A stretch of 64,000 nucleotides of DNA from Lepidostoma basale (taxonomy: Eukaryota > Arthropoda > Insecta > Trichoptera > Lepidostomatidae). A program made the position numbers and the translations under genes. Below are positions 1 to 10,191 of the stretch, in pieces. The stretch lies in assembly GCA_022606425.2 (NCBI GenBank), contig JAHDVF020001305.1, forward strand, positions 124,001 to 188,000, written 5' to 3'. Each line of letters begins with the position of its first letter. The first letter of the stretch is position 1. Below the pieces are notes generated by a model. The model did no database searches. It was not told the DNA's origin and saw only the letters and a list, made by a program, of their open reading frames with translations.

Positions 1-292
1 TAGGCAGAGAGAATGGACCGCCACACCACTCTATCCTGGCATACCTCTCTAGGTTCCTCCACATTCATACATCGAGTCATACACGCACGTCGATTCTTCC
101 GGCTTCTGACATGACCAACCTTTATATTTGGATGAATTTGGTCATGCAATGTTTTCCTCGGTCTACCTCGACTTCGTACTCCATTCACATCGTTATCGTA
201 TACTTGTTTAACCATATTTTCTTCACCCATGCGCTCCATATATCCGAATCAACGCAGCGATCCTTTCATAATTTTGTTCATGATACCTCATA
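1..292 (-). mobile_element. LINE-A 3'-terminal fragment, cut by window edge
   Basis: The minus strand encodes the C-terminal part of the LINE-A protein (LRWF/HMER-type block, then RSR..RPRKTWHDQI-like and CM..EEAREVC-like blocks). The hairpin and tail lie outside the window. Many substitutions break the frame. Confidence 0.8.
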
Positions 293-399
293 ATACCTCT
301 ATACATATAAAGTGAATAAAAATGTTTTGACTAATAAAACATCAACAGAAATTATTTCTTCTATATTCGCCATCAATTTGTGTTGTGGAGGATGCTAGA

Positions 400-474
400 G
401 TAGGTTTATCATTCCGTTGTCTCTGCCTAACCTTTCGGAGAAATTGTGTGATGGTTTGTTGTTGTTGTGGTTGT
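400..474 (+). mobile_element. LINE-A 3' end with (TTG)n tail
   Basis: A short fragment covers the last LINE-A codons (CTCTGCCTAACC...GGAG...GTGTGATGG). The tail after the stop codon is TTTGTTGTTGTTG rather than the usual TTAG repeat. This marks a separate subfamily also seen at 26936 and 36003. Confidence 0.7.
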
Positions 475-509
475 TAAACATCTTTCTAAATATAACAAAA
501 GTTACTTCG

Positions 510-700
510 AAATATGTCTTCTTCTCTTCTTCTAGTGTCGTGTCAGGTCTCCCCAATATTGGCAATCAATGCAGCGAAAGCGTCTCTCGTCTGCGCTACT
601 TAGAACAGGTTCTGTACTTTGTTCAATCTTGTTCACTCTCTTATATTCCGCAGCCAGGACAACTGCCTTATGCCAACTCCCCCAAAGTCTTGTATATGTA
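510..700 (-). mobile_element. LINE-C 3'-end fragment
   Basis: On the minus strand this matches the end of the LINE-C copy at 38660-39115 (NIKEWTGI..LFQ..QDRDAFA..IANVG block) and finishes in a degenerate GAA tail at about 515-535. Heavily mutated. Confidence 0.7.
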
Positions 701-723
701 ATTAATACGTCTTGTAAAAAATA

Positions 724-1352
724 ACTAACTAACCATCACGCCGTCTCCCCGAAGGGGTAGGCAGAAAGAATGGACTGCCACACTTTTCTTTCCCGACATT
801 TTTCTCTCGCTTCCTCAACATTCATACATCGTGTCATGCACGCTCTGACTCCTCACATGGCCGACATTCAATATTTGATTTATTTGATCGTGCCACGTTT
901 TCCTCGGTCTTCCTATATTTATGGTTCCATTTACATCGTTAACATATCATTTTTTTACCATTTTTTCTTTTCTTATGTCCAAACCATCTTAATGGTCCTT
1001 TCATTATTTTATTCATAACACCATCATTCGCACCGCATTCACTTTTTATATTTTCATGCGACACAAACACAGAGTATCCGCACATTCGTCTAAGAGATCT
1101 CATTTCTACTGCATTTATTCTACTTTCATCCTTCTTTTGCCAGTTCCACGTTTCGCTTCCATACATAAGGGTCGGTAGAAGAACACCATTGTGCAGTGCC
1201 ATTCTAGCTTTTTTGGATAGGTTTTTGTTTGCGATGACAACTTTAAGTGCACCATTCACTTTGTTGCCTGCCCCAACCCTTCTTTCAATATCCCTCTCCA
1301 CTCGCCCATCTCTTGTAAATATACTACCTAAATACACGAACTCAACTATAAA
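724..1352 (-). mobile_element. LINE-A, 5'-truncated copy
   Basis: The minus strand encodes the RT C-terminus: FVYLGSIFTRDGRVERDIE, then LPTLMYGSETWNWQKKDES, RINAVEMRSLRRMCG, and a degraded RWFGH block. The 3' hairpin CCCCTTCGGGG, the stop codon and a short TTAG tail lie at 724-760. The reading frame shifts around 960-1010. Role in life: C-terminal region of a non-LTR reverse transcriptase, now dead. Confidence 0.9.
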
Positions 1353-1379
1353 AAACAATATTTTAAGAGTAAAATTTTT

Positions 1380-1800
1380 TCGTTAGAATGTTATATCAAT
1401 TTTCCATTCGCTCATTTCCTACGTAGAATTTTCTCATTTTCCATCAATAAAGCATAGAAATCAGAATTCGGATAAAAATCTCGCCTTTAGAAAAAATCGT
1501 GGAGCATAAGGCTTGTACCGTGAAAATTCTTACAAGGAATTTCTTATGATTTAATATGCTCTCTAAGCCGATTCGTGCTTGCTAGCCCGGGCGTGATGAA
1601 TTCTGTAAATGGTACTTAACGTAACTGCGATTGTATGGAAAACGCAAGGCCAAAAATAGTTTTGACATTTCATAGTAAGTACCGAACTGTACATTTATAT
1701 AAGGGCCGCTTGGAATATAAAGCTGGTTACATACCGTAACGAAGAGAAAAATATAAGATTCGATAGCAGGGTGCAGAAATCAATCAATGCCTGACTATTT
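1380..1800. other. Unassigned AT-rich sequence
   Basis: No open frame of note and no similarity to other repeats in this window was seen. Confidence 0.4.
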
Positions 1801-1804
1801 AAAT

Positions 1805-2325
1805 CTTGCGTCTTTTTCTTAAAAAAACGGAAAATACCGATCAACCTGAAATGAAAAGTCTATGAAACCTGCGTTCTGCCAGTTGGTACTTCTGGTCTTG
1901 AAACTGTAATATTGTCCAAACAAAGTGCTGAGAAACTACGAGTGACCCAAAGAGCCATGTAAAGAGCCATGTTAGGAATAAGCCTAAGAGACAGAGTCAG
2001 AAACAATACGGTGAGAGAAAAAAACAAAGGTCACTGACATCATCCACCGGGTGGCGGCCCTAAAATTGCAATGGGCAGGTCACGTAGCTAGAAGCTCAGA
2101 TGAAATGCGGACAAGAATACTGCTGACTTGGAGACCGTGGACGGCAAAGAGAAGTGCAGGTCGACAGCAACTACGGTGGAAGGATGATCTTAACAGACAC
2201 GTATTGTAACTAACTAACTCTGCACAGGACAGAGTGACATGGAAGCGAATGGAGGAGGTCTTTGTCCAGGAGTGGACTGGAATAGGCTGAGGAAGAAGAA
2301 AATAAGAAGATTATTCTTATAGCCA
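1805..2325 (+). mobile_element. LINE-C fragment (RT C-terminus)
   Basis: Broken plus-strand frames encode YETCVLPVGT, MLGISLRDRVRN, HRVAALKLQWAGHVARSS and QEWTGIG, ending in a GAA-rich tail at about 2292-2320. Two oddities: a 12-bp tandem duplication of AAAGAGCCATGT near 1955, and an AACTAACTAA-bearing scrap inserted near 2205-2222. Close relatives lie at 25918-26580 and 13800-14205. Confidence 0.85.
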
Positions 2326-2384
2326 GGTTACAGCTCTCTGTAGAGAATTAACCCCCAAAACAGGTCAGAACCTTAAGATAAAGC

Positions 2385-2672
2385 ATAGAACTGGTTGGAA
2401 GAGCAGATCTACGCGAAGAAATACAAACCCGAGTCAAATACAAGGCAGCCGCAATTTATGATTCTCTAAAATCCAATATGTTGAAAAACAAAGACATGGA
2501 GAATAAGCCTAAGGTGAGAATTTGTAAACTATGCGTAAGACCAATAATAACATATGGCATCGAAGCAAGGGCGGACAGTCAGAACGCGATAGAATTATGA
2601 ATTTAAGGATAAGAGAAATATGTATGGTTGAGGATGTTGTTATGTGGAGGAGGCAAAGGAGAAGATCAACTA
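2385..2672 (+). mobile_element. LINE-C fragment
   Basis: Same family as 4735-5652: LREEIQTRVK, then KNKDMENKPKVRI and a CVRPIITYGIEARADS block, interrupted by a deletion and stops. Confidence 0.8.
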
Positions 2673-3133
2673 ACTAACTAACTAACTTACCATCACGCCG
2701 TCTCCCCGGAGGGGTAGGCAGAAATAATGGAACGCCACACTGTTCTGTCCTGACATACGTCTCTCGCTTCCTCTACATTCAATATTTGATTGATTTGATC
2801 GTGCCACGTTTTCCTCGGCCTTCCTCTATTTCTAGCTCCGTTCACGCCGTTTACATATACCTTCTTTACCATTCTGTCTTCACTCATTCTTTCCATGTGT
2901 CCAAACCATCTTAATGACCCTTTCCTTATTTTGTTCATAACACTTTTCATTCGCACCACATTCACTTCTTATACTTGCATTTGTCACTCTATCATAAACA
3001 GATTTGACACACATTCGTCTTAGAGATCTCATTTCTACTGCATTTATTCTACTTTCATCCTTCTTTTGCCAGTTCCATGCTTCACTTCCATACATAAGGG
3101 TCGGCACAAGAACACCATTGTGCACTGCCATCT
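2673..3133 (-). mobile_element. LINE-A with internal deletion
   Basis: TTAG-type tail and hairpin at 2673-2722. The minus-strand frames encode MYGSEAWNWQKKDESRINAV, KGSLRWFGHMERM and NRGRPRKTWHDQINQILNVE. The GHVRSQRNRRACMTRCM stretch is missing, so about 60 bp was deleted near 2780. Confidence 0.9.
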
Positions 3134-3436
3134 GCGGAGAAGATCAACAATCAAATCAATTTATTTTTCAGTCCTATTATTAACTGATTTCCAGCAAAGC
3201 TAAGTAATTCTTGAACCGGTTTTTCCGTCCATTTGTTGTGATTTGTTGCATTAGTAATAACCGCTACTTGTCTTGACATTCCTTATTATCTTTTTGATCT
3301 TCTTTCACTCGGATTCCGGGCATTCCTTAGAAATGTGCTATTTCTGGAGGTAAACATTGTTCGAATATACCTGTCCTTTTTTTCTCCCCCACCCTCTCTT
3401 TCTATCTACTTTATATACATGTAAATCTGTATTGTA

Positions 3437-4130
3437 ACTAATTAACCATCACGCCGTTTCCCCGGAGGGATAGGCAGAGAGGATGGATTGCTACATTGTT
3501 CTTTCCTCACCAAACTCTCGCGCATCTTTTTTTTTTTTTTTTTTTTATGTACACAACAGGTCGTTTCGACCCAATTACTGTATACATTTTTTTTTATATT
3601 TTAGCTATTATATTGATTCTTGTGACATGTGATAGGTAGCCAATCTATCGCCATTTTATTGTCACGTGAATTCTACACCAGACCAAAGACAGTGTGACAG
3701 TGTGACAATCACACTGCCATCGCCGGGAATCGAACCCAGGACCTTCGGCATGGAAGTCAGAGATCGTAACCACTCTGCCACGAAGGTCGTCGTCATCTTC
3801 TAAATTCACACATCGTGACATGCACGCTCATAGATTGTTCCTACTTCGAGCATGGCCGCCTTTCAGTAATTGATTAATTTGATCATGCCATGTCTTCCTT
3901 GGCCCTCCTCAACTTCTTTTTCCATTCACACTACTTGTATATATCTTTTTAATCATTCTTCCCTCATCCATCGGTTCCATATGTTTAAACCATCTCAGTG
4001 ACCCTTTCTTGATTTTATTTATCACACATCTATCCGCTTTGCATTCCATTCTTACTTCATCATTAGATATTCTATCACACATTGTTTTTCCGCACATCCT
4101 TCTTAGTGACTTTATTTCTACTTCTGTGTT
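3437..4130 (-). mobile_element. LINE-A copy split by SINE-1
   Basis: The 3' end lies at 3437-3525 and the rest (KKGSLRWFKHMEPMDEGRM block, then MCGKTMCDRISNDEVRMECK) at 3790-4130. A SINE-1 sits between with a possible 6-bp CATCTT duplication. Confidence 0.85.
3526..3789 (-). mobile_element. SINE-1, tRNA-derived SINE
   Basis: On the minus strand a tRNA-like head has an A-box-like GTGGCAGAGTGGTTA and a B-box GGTTCGATTCC. It is followed by the CAGTGTGATTGTCAC body and an AT-rich 3' part that ends in a T-run on the plus strand. The head resembles a tRNA gene but runs into the SINE body without a clear acceptor stem. Confidence 0.85.
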
Positions 4131-4156
4131 GTTGTCACCTTCTGTGTTGTTTTTCT

Positions 4157-4275
4157 GTTATTACGAAGTCCTGAGCAAGCTTGGGTACAAGCGAAACTAG
4201 TCGGCAATTAAAATAACTGCATAGTGGTGAATAACAAAGTATGGTGTTTTTATTTTATTTTATTTTAAATACAAA
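4157..4275 (+). repeat. HH repeat, decayed hammerhead core
   Basis: A second copy of the repeat at 7490-7610. The core reads CTGAGCA, so the base matching catalytic G8 is changed. Stem II GCTTG/CAAGC, GAAAC and GTC are kept. Confidence 0.65.
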
Positions 4276-4331
4276 TAATGAAAAAAAAAAGTCTAAGTGA
4301 ACGCTTCATACGAAAATTCAAAGGAGAAGAT

Positions 4332-4533
4332 AATCGGGTGGTGGTCTAGGGGATAGAACGCTTGGCTCCTGATCCAGGGGACTTGGGTTCAAGCCTGGAC
4401 ACGACCAGATTCCTTCTTCATAATAATGAGCTATTTTCTGCTCACATTGAAGATTGTAATAATAAATTCTAATATCATTGATTTAAATCTTTGGTATTAG
4501 TCTTTTTTAATTAAAAAAAAAAAAAAAAAAAAA
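4332..4533 (+). mobile_element. SINE-2, tRNA-derived SINE
   Basis: Head with A-box-like TGGTCTAGGGGATAGAACG and B-box-like GGGTTCAAGCC, a body beginning ACACGACCAGATTCC, and an A-run at 4514-4533. Relatives at 13228, 15062 and 23412. Confidence 0.85.
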
Positions 4534-4727
4534 GATACTGGTATGCACATGTGAGAAGAATGGATACATCCAGACTCCCTCTCATTGTGTTGCACGACCA
4601 TCCCCAAGGTAGACGATCTCCGGGCAGACCACCAAAGAGATGAATTGGATGGGAGTCGACCTCGCAGGAGGCCAATTCCTCTTTAGAAACAGGCCACATC
4701 GCCTACACTAAGAAGAAGAAGATAAAG
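4534..4727 (+). mobile_element. LINE-C 3' end
   Basis: Encodes RYWYAHVRRMDTSRLPLIVL and RPPKR blocks, ending in (AAG)n at about 4712-4725. Nearly identical to 34440-34612. Confidence 0.8.
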
Positions 4728-4734
4728 TGTGTTA

Positions 4735-5652
4735 AATATATTTTATATGGAATTTATTTACGACAAGGAGACAGCCTAAGCCCTTTTCTATTCAATCTGA
4801 TAATGGACAAACTTATAGAGAATATCTAATCGCTACAACTGGGATATAGGATGGGAGAGCAAATTGTCAATGTGGTCTGTTATGCAGACGATGCTATAAT
4901 CATAGCTGAAAACAATAATGACCTTTGAAAATGCTAGACAGACTACATCACGCCTGTAAGAAATACAACATGACGATCTATATCGAAAAATCAAAATGTA
5001 TGACCTTTTCCAAAACACCCAAAACATGTTACCTGGTTATAGAAAATCAACCCATAGAACGGGTCAGGACCCAGCAAGTATCTAGGCTTATACCTGGTGC
5101 GAGGAGTTGATCTGCGGGAAGAAATACAAGCCCAAGTAAACAAGGCAGCTGCAATCTCTAGGGCTCTAAAATCCACAATATGGAAAAACAAAGACATGGC
5201 CATTAAGAGTTCGATGAGAATCTATAAAGCATGCGTAAGACCAATAATAACATATGGCGTCGAAGCAAGAGCAGACACAGTAACGACCAAACAAGTTTTG
5301 AGGACTTCCGAGATGAAGCAACTGAGGACGAAAGCAGGCAAGACACTGAGAGATCGCGCGAGGAACACCAGAATAAGAGAGATATGTGAGGTTGAGAATC
5401 TTATAAGATGGAGCAGACAGCAAAAAAAGGACTGGTACGCTCATGTTCAAAGAATGGACACCACCAGACTCCCCTATATTGCATTGCATAATCAGCCTCA
5501 TGTGACGCGTCCTCGTAGTAGACCTCCTTAAAGGATGAAATGACAGAAGGGGACAGGGAATTTACCTCACAAGAGGAGCAACACTCTGTAGAACAGACCA
5601 CACAGGTCCACAAGAAGAAGAAGAAGAAGAAGAAGAACAAGAAGAAGAATTT
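4735..5652 (+). pseudogene. LINE-C reverse transcriptase, 3' half
   Basis: The RT palm is visible. RQGDSLSPFLFNLIMDKL (from 4761) is the RT 4 region. YADD at 4881-4892, inside VCYADDAIIIAEN, carries the catalytic aspartates. Frameshifts and stops follow. Then come QVNKAAAISRALKS, YKACVRPIITYGVEARAD, KTLRDRARNTRIREICEV and WYAHVQRMD from 5097 on. The copy ends in (AAG)n at 5611-5650. It lacks the endonuclease and fingers, so it is a 5'-truncated insertion. Exact LINE clade not assigned. Confidence 0.9.
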
Positions 5653-5654
5653 AT

Positions 5655-6130
5655 AAAAAAAGCTTTTTAATTCATCTAATTTAATTTCGATACACCGTGT
5701 TTTAGATACCAGTATAGGAAAGAATAGAATAAAATAAATTTAACCTGTTATTAAATATTTCACTGCTGTTTTCGGAAAAGTATTTTTTACTTCAACTTTA
5801 TAATTACACCCTACTACAACCCTTCGTCCCTGACTGAGTCTTTATTCGTGCTAACTGGGCCGTGGTATTTATAACTAACTCAAATGTCAATTCTCACAGC
5901 CGACTACATTTATAGTTTCATATAGGGGAAGGTAGAAATTGGTATTCCAGTATCAGTGGCGGATTCATCAAACAAATTATAAGACAACACAAAAATAGTA
6001 AGTTGAAAACTTTCAAGAAAAACATGTCTCGATGAAAATAATCAATTAACAAAAAACGACCATATTTATTGTTTCTTGAGCAATGATGTAAAACTCTGTA
6101 TTAAGTATATAATACGAATGAAAATGTGTA
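5655..6130. other. Unassigned AT-rich sequence
   Basis: No coding signal or repeat match recognised. Confidence 0.4.
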
Positions 6131-6134
6131 TGAT

Positions 6135-6315
6135 GACATGATGACATAGTTAGATGGAGTACGCAGAGAAGACGATTCTGAAGGGACCACATCGAGAGGA
6201 TGGATCCAACAAGGATTCCTAAGATCGTGATCCACGGAACTCCAGAGGACCATCTACCACCAAGACGACTACCAAAGAGAAAGATCACCAAGGCTGGTCG
6301 TCTTCATCAAAGGAA
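6135..6315 (+). mobile_element. LINE-C type fragment
   Basis: Plus-strand codons resemble the HIERMDPTR..KIVIHGTP..RPPRRLPKRK end of GAA-tailed LINEs. A similar scrap lies at 60690-60862. No intact frame. Confidence 0.6.
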
Positions 6316-6367
6316 GAAAGTTGTATTGGCATCAACAGGTGTATAATAAACTGACTAGTTTATTGTA

Positions 6368-6411
6368 ACACCCGATGATGCCAACATCGGTTGGCGAAAC
6401 AGATGTCGCGA
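6368..6411 (+). ncRNA. Hammerhead-ribozyme-like motif, one core change
   Basis: Reads CCGATGA (U4 to C), bulge T, stem II GCCAAC/GTTGGC around ATCG, GAAA, then CAGATGTC. Stem II differs from the sister copies (GTCAAC/GTTGAC) by a compensated C-G for U-A pair. Confidence 0.65.
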
Positions 6412-6499
6412 CACTCGCAGTGAATATCATATCAGTGTTTGAAATTTTAACAGAAATAAGTTTTTTTTTAAGATAATCAAATGATTTTACTCAAATCTC

Positions 6500-6660
6500 T
6501 TGATGGAAGTTCATTTTAAATAATTATTAAATAAAACATTGTTTTAAACTACTTCCACTTTTGTCTTTATATCGACAGCGAGCCTGGCGAAGCCGGTCAC
6601 TGTCGAAATAAAGACAAAACTGGAAGTAGTTAATAAAATATCGTTTTATTTAATTATTAT
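6500..6660. repeat. Fold-back HH repeat
   Basis: Two arms of about 58 bp, each containing ACTACTTCC and a TTTGTCTTTAT-type block, flank a centre that reads GAGCCTGGCGAAGCCGGTCA. This is the same repeat as at 34140-34265, present as an inverted partial pair. Confidence 0.75.
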
Positions 6661-6739
6661 GTAATAAGATTTATTTATTAAATAAATATATTTTTATTGT
6701 TTCAAGATTAAATAATGTTAAAACTCCATATTTAAAAAC

Positions 6740-7130
6740 TAATACTAATGAAAACGTCTATTTTCAAGAAGTTTAATAAATTAAACATTTTGATGAAGTT
6801 TAATTTGATTAATATAAAGTGCAACAATGAATCCAAATCACAAAGTGATCGTGAATATAAGAGCAGATTAACTGGTATATTTCACCACAGCTTCAAATGG
6901 AATCACGTATCACCTTTGATATTAAGATGCGTAAGGGAGCTACAAAATGTTATTGTTGTCTTCATATTTGTATAGACTCGCTTATGAGGGAGTTACGCTT
7001 TATACAGCACGTGATACTTTCCGCAGAAATTCGCAGAAGATTTCACTCGCAGAAAAACGATCATCGGGGGATGAAGGGTAAAAAGGTGGGGGGAATTCAA
7101 ATGAACTGGAATTCTGACGTGTGAAAGCTC
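6740..7130. other. Unassigned sequence with short frames
   Basis: Two overlapping 75-residue frames occur, without recognisable domain or codon pattern. I do not consider them genes. Confidence 0.4.
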
Positions 7131-7169
7131 AGAGTTATAATGTAATAATCAATATAATATTCAATAAGT

Positions 7170-7382
7170 AATACAAATGAAAACGTCAGTTTTCTAGAAG
7201 TTTTATTATATTTTATGGGAATGAAATGTTTCGCCCTTCTAAGGCATTATCTAATGTTTGTTAGTTAAATTAAATATCATTAAAAAAAATCTGACATTTG
7301 ATAATGCCTTAGAAGGGCGAAACATGTCATTCCCATAAAATATAATAAAACTTCTAGAAAACTGACGTTTTCATTTGTATTA
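7170..7382. repeat. Long inverted repeat of an HH family
   Basis: Near-perfect arms of about 88 bp at 7170-7258 and 7295-7382, ending in AAAACGTCAGTTTTCTAGAA. Each arm carries GGGCGAAACATGTC-like sequence. The core upstream reads TGATAATG, so it no longer matches CUGANGA. Relatives at 34690, 53130, 58810 and 62960. Confidence 0.8.
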
Positions 7383-7489
7383 ATTATTTAATATGGATTT
7401 AGTTGATGCTTGAGGTATTGGTTTTGAAAAACTTCATTCTTAATTTATAATAGTAAACAAGATTTTCTAGTGATTTTACTTAGAATAAC

Positions 7490-7610
7490 AGGTTATTACG
7501 AAGCCCTGAGGAAGCTTGGGTACAAGCGAAACTAGTCGGCGATTAAAATAACCGCATAGTGGTGAAAAACAAAGTGCAGTGTTTTTATTATTTTATTTTA
7601 AACACAAAAA
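7490..7610 (+). repeat. HH repeat with intact core
   Basis: Full repeat unit around the motif at 7503-7540. It matches 4157-4275 at most positions. Confidence 0.75.
7503..7540 (+). ncRNA. Hammerhead ribozyme motif (type I-like)
   Basis: Stem I GCC/GGC (7503-7505, 7538-7540); core CTGAGGA (7506-7512); bulged A7513; stem II GCTTG/CAAGC with loop GGTA (7514-7527); GAAA (7528-7531); minimal stem III around CTAG; GTC ending at 7537, the predicted cleavage side. All conserved core bases are present. Activity is inference. Confidence 0.75.
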
Positions 7611-8244
7611 TATGTATTTTTAAATGTCTTACCACAAAGTGAATGCTTAATACGAAAGTTTCGTAATTAAGTTCTTAAAAAACATCATTTTGTTTCATTA
7701 ATACTAATAATTAATTTGTCACAATACATTTTAGTAAAAAAATTAGATTATCATTAAAAATATAATATGAATATATATACGAGTATATCCATAATAGAAC
7801 AGTTATATTCATTGCATAACGAAATAACATACTTCAAAGTAATCACCAGTGTAAATAAATATAGATTACTTATCCCGCTTTTTACCTAAACGTTCAAACA
7901 TGAAATGAGTTTTGGTTTGAAAAGAAATGCAAGCAATCTGAGACTCTGTTGACAAATCTTCTATTTCAAACGGTTCCCCCTTCTCCTTCAACCCCTCATA
8001 CCAACTACACTCCAACCGCAACTGCCTTCATTATTTATAGATTAACTCCTATGCAAGTAAGACACGATTGATGTCAGATCGATTTGATTTAAAAATAGAA
8101 TGAAACAAAAGTATCATATATGGTTTTTCTTTTTTAAATATTTTTATTACAATAACCATTCGGTGGTAAAAATTATTTACTGTAATAAAGTGTTAAATAA
8201 AAATAAAAACTTGGTTTTATGGATCACAATTGTATTTTCATTTT
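7611..8244. other. Unassigned AT-rich sequence
   Basis: No repeat or gene recognised; short frames only. Confidence 0.4.
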
Positions 8245-8308
8245 ACGTGACAGCAGTTTCGTCAACCTATGTTCATACCTATGTATATCACCATCATCAG
8301 GTGTTACA
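8245..8308 (-). repeat. HH motif with enlarged stem II
   Basis: The minus strand reads CTGATGA, then a stem II region about 20 nt longer than in sister copies, then GAAACTGCTGTC. It belongs to the family at 59834 and 41815. Confidence 0.65.
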
Positions 8309-8309
8309 A

Positions 8310-8649
8310 TAATATATCAAATGATAAAATTCAGTTTTCGTATAAATATAACTTTTTTAAAAATAATTAAACTACTAAAATGTTTTAAATTTAATTATCC
8401 ACGTGATACATACAACAAAAAAAGCAACAAATATGGTAGTACATGCAAACCAATATTTGTTCGGGAATTCGTATTAAAATCCCTGTTGATTGGTTTTTTT
8501 GTATACAAAGGATTGGTTTTTAATACCTGCTATCATTGGACCATTTTTTGAAGTGAGAAGGGTGAAACTTCTAGTAACAATATAAACAGTAAAAAATAAA
8601 AAAATAAATGAAATTGATAGTCGCATCGTGAATGGTATAATATTTTATG
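8310..8649. other. Unassigned AT-rich sequence
   Basis: No signal recognised. Confidence 0.4.
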
Positions 8650-8657
8650 TTATTAAA

Positions 8658-9441
8658 AACTAACTAACTAACTAACTAACCATCACGCCATCTCCCTGAA
8701 AGGGTAGGCAGAAAGAATGGACTGTCACACTTTTACTGATGCGGCACTCCATCCTTCTCTTTTCGCTCCGCGGGAGACGCGGTGTGATGGGTTGCGAACC
8801 TCATCGCCACCAATAGGCATCTCCCGCGCACACTTCGATCGTGCAACACCCAGAAAATAAATCTAAAACAAATAATATAAAATACAATGATATAAAATAA
8901 AATAACAAAATAAAAATAATTTAACACAAAATGTTCTTTTTAGATGGTGCACATATTGTCTATTTAATTTATGTTCCACGTATCCACCGTTTTTTTTAAT
9001 TTAGCACATAATGTAATAACACATAATGTTTTTTTCGATGTTGCACATGTTGACATGGACGATCCGGACTTTTGTGTTTATTTAATTTGTGTTTCATTTA
9101 TTGTATCCACCGTTTTTTAAATTAGCTGTAAGTAGGCACTTAACCAGCAAGAACTTTGAAATAATATTGAAGAAATTATTCAAATTGTCATTGGAACAAA
9201 TGAAAATTTTATTTTTACACCTGTCAAAATTCTTTATAAAAACTTTAAAACTTTAAAACTAATATAATTTTAACAGCAAAACAGCACAAACGTATTACGT
9301 GTCACAATTAACTAGTATAAAGTGCGGCAACAGTTAAATTTACCAAAACAATTCACTTATACGCGAAATATCGCCAAATTAACAGGAGCACCACATGAAC
9401 CAAACCAAATTTTCGAAAACAAAAGAATATTAATATTAATT
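8658..9441 (-). mobile_element. Family B retroposon, near full length
   Basis: On the minus strand the 3' end (CAGTCCATTCTTTCTGCC, GGCG, TGA, then TTAG repeats) matches LINE-A. Just inside it lies a GC-rich block with a hairpin of arms CGCGGGAGA/TCTCCCGCG. The remaining 0.6 kb is AT-rich and unrelated to LINE-A. Flanked by TTATTAAA (8650-8657 and 9442-9449), so about 784 bp long. No RT frame and no tRNA-like head. The copy at 18885 has the same extent. Confidence 0.85.
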
Positions 9442-9449
9442 TTATTAAA

Positions 9450-10190
9450 TATTTTACTAAATTTAAGACCGTAGTTTGTAATACAAGTGTGAATGAGGAG
9501 ACCTACTCGCCTACATATCTGAACTCTGCATCACCGAGAAACTGAATGCGAGGCAGTCTACATTGCGATCAGCAAGGTCTTCTGCGATGGGTAGATTGTA
9601 CGAACCGAAGCGTTATCCTCGCACAAATTTCGACGATCGGGCCTTTGCTGTAGCTGGCCCCTCGGCCTGGAACGCTCTCCCTGGAGTTTTAAAGTGCATT
9701 GAAAACCCGTCAGAGTTTAGATCGAGGCTCAAAACGCACCTGTTCAAACTGCCCTATCCTGATGCAAATGTTGATCGACTGCCTCAGGCGCAGCCCCCAA
9801 ACTAAGATGTTTTTATTTTTGACAAAAGTGTTTATCTTTAACAAAATGTTTGTTTCTAACAAAATGTTTATTTTAACTAAATGTTTATTTTGACGAACTG
9901 TTTATTTTGATCAAAAACGTTTATTTTTAACAAAATGTTTATTTTTAACAAAATGTTTATTTTTAACAAAATTTTTATTTTTAACAAAATGTTAGTTTTT
10001 AACAAAATGTTTGTTTTTAAGAAAATGTTTATTTTTAACAAAATGTTTATTCTGAACCAAAATGTTCATTTTAACTAAAATGTTTATCTTCAACTAGTTC
10101 ATAAAATGGAGTAACAGCGCCCTTCAGATGATTAATTCATAAAAGTGGCGCTCTATAAATCATCCAATTTATTATTATTATTATTATTTA
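9450..10190 (+). mobile_element. LINE-D (CR1/L2-like) 3' end
   Basis: A plus-strand frame near 9563-9805 encodes RYPRTNFDDRAFAVAGPSAW, then NALP and FRSRLKTHLFKL. This is the extreme C-terminus typical of CR1/L2-type reverse transcriptases. The 3' UTR holds a minisatellite (9812-10095), an AGCGCCCTTCAGATGATTAA block and an (ATT)n tail at about 10171-10188. The copy at 45194-45772 has the same order. Confidence 0.85.
9812..10095 (+). repeat. Minisatellite in LINE-D 3' UTR
   Basis: About 15 head-to-tail copies of a 17-18 bp unit close to TGTTTATTTTTAACAAAA, most uniform in the middle. Confidence 0.9.
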
Positions 10191-10191
10191 A

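Noticed and set aside
3700..3789. Possible tRNA gene (A and B boxes)
   Set aside because: The same head recurs at 18088, 42628 and 61098, each time followed by the same non-tRNA body, so it is a SINE head. No clear acceptor stem.
4332..4400. Second possible tRNA gene
   Set aside because: Repeated with identical downstream body at 13228, 15062 and 23412; SINE-2.
8100..8551. Overlapping 70- and 110-residue frames
   Set aside because: They cross a hammerhead repeat (8245-8308) on the other strand and have no domain.
8733..8927. Conserved short frame ending RKEKDGVPHQ in family B copies
   Set aside because: It recurs (10467, 30097) only because the family B sequence recurs. The N-terminal part is low-complexity and the starts vary; no evidence of translation.
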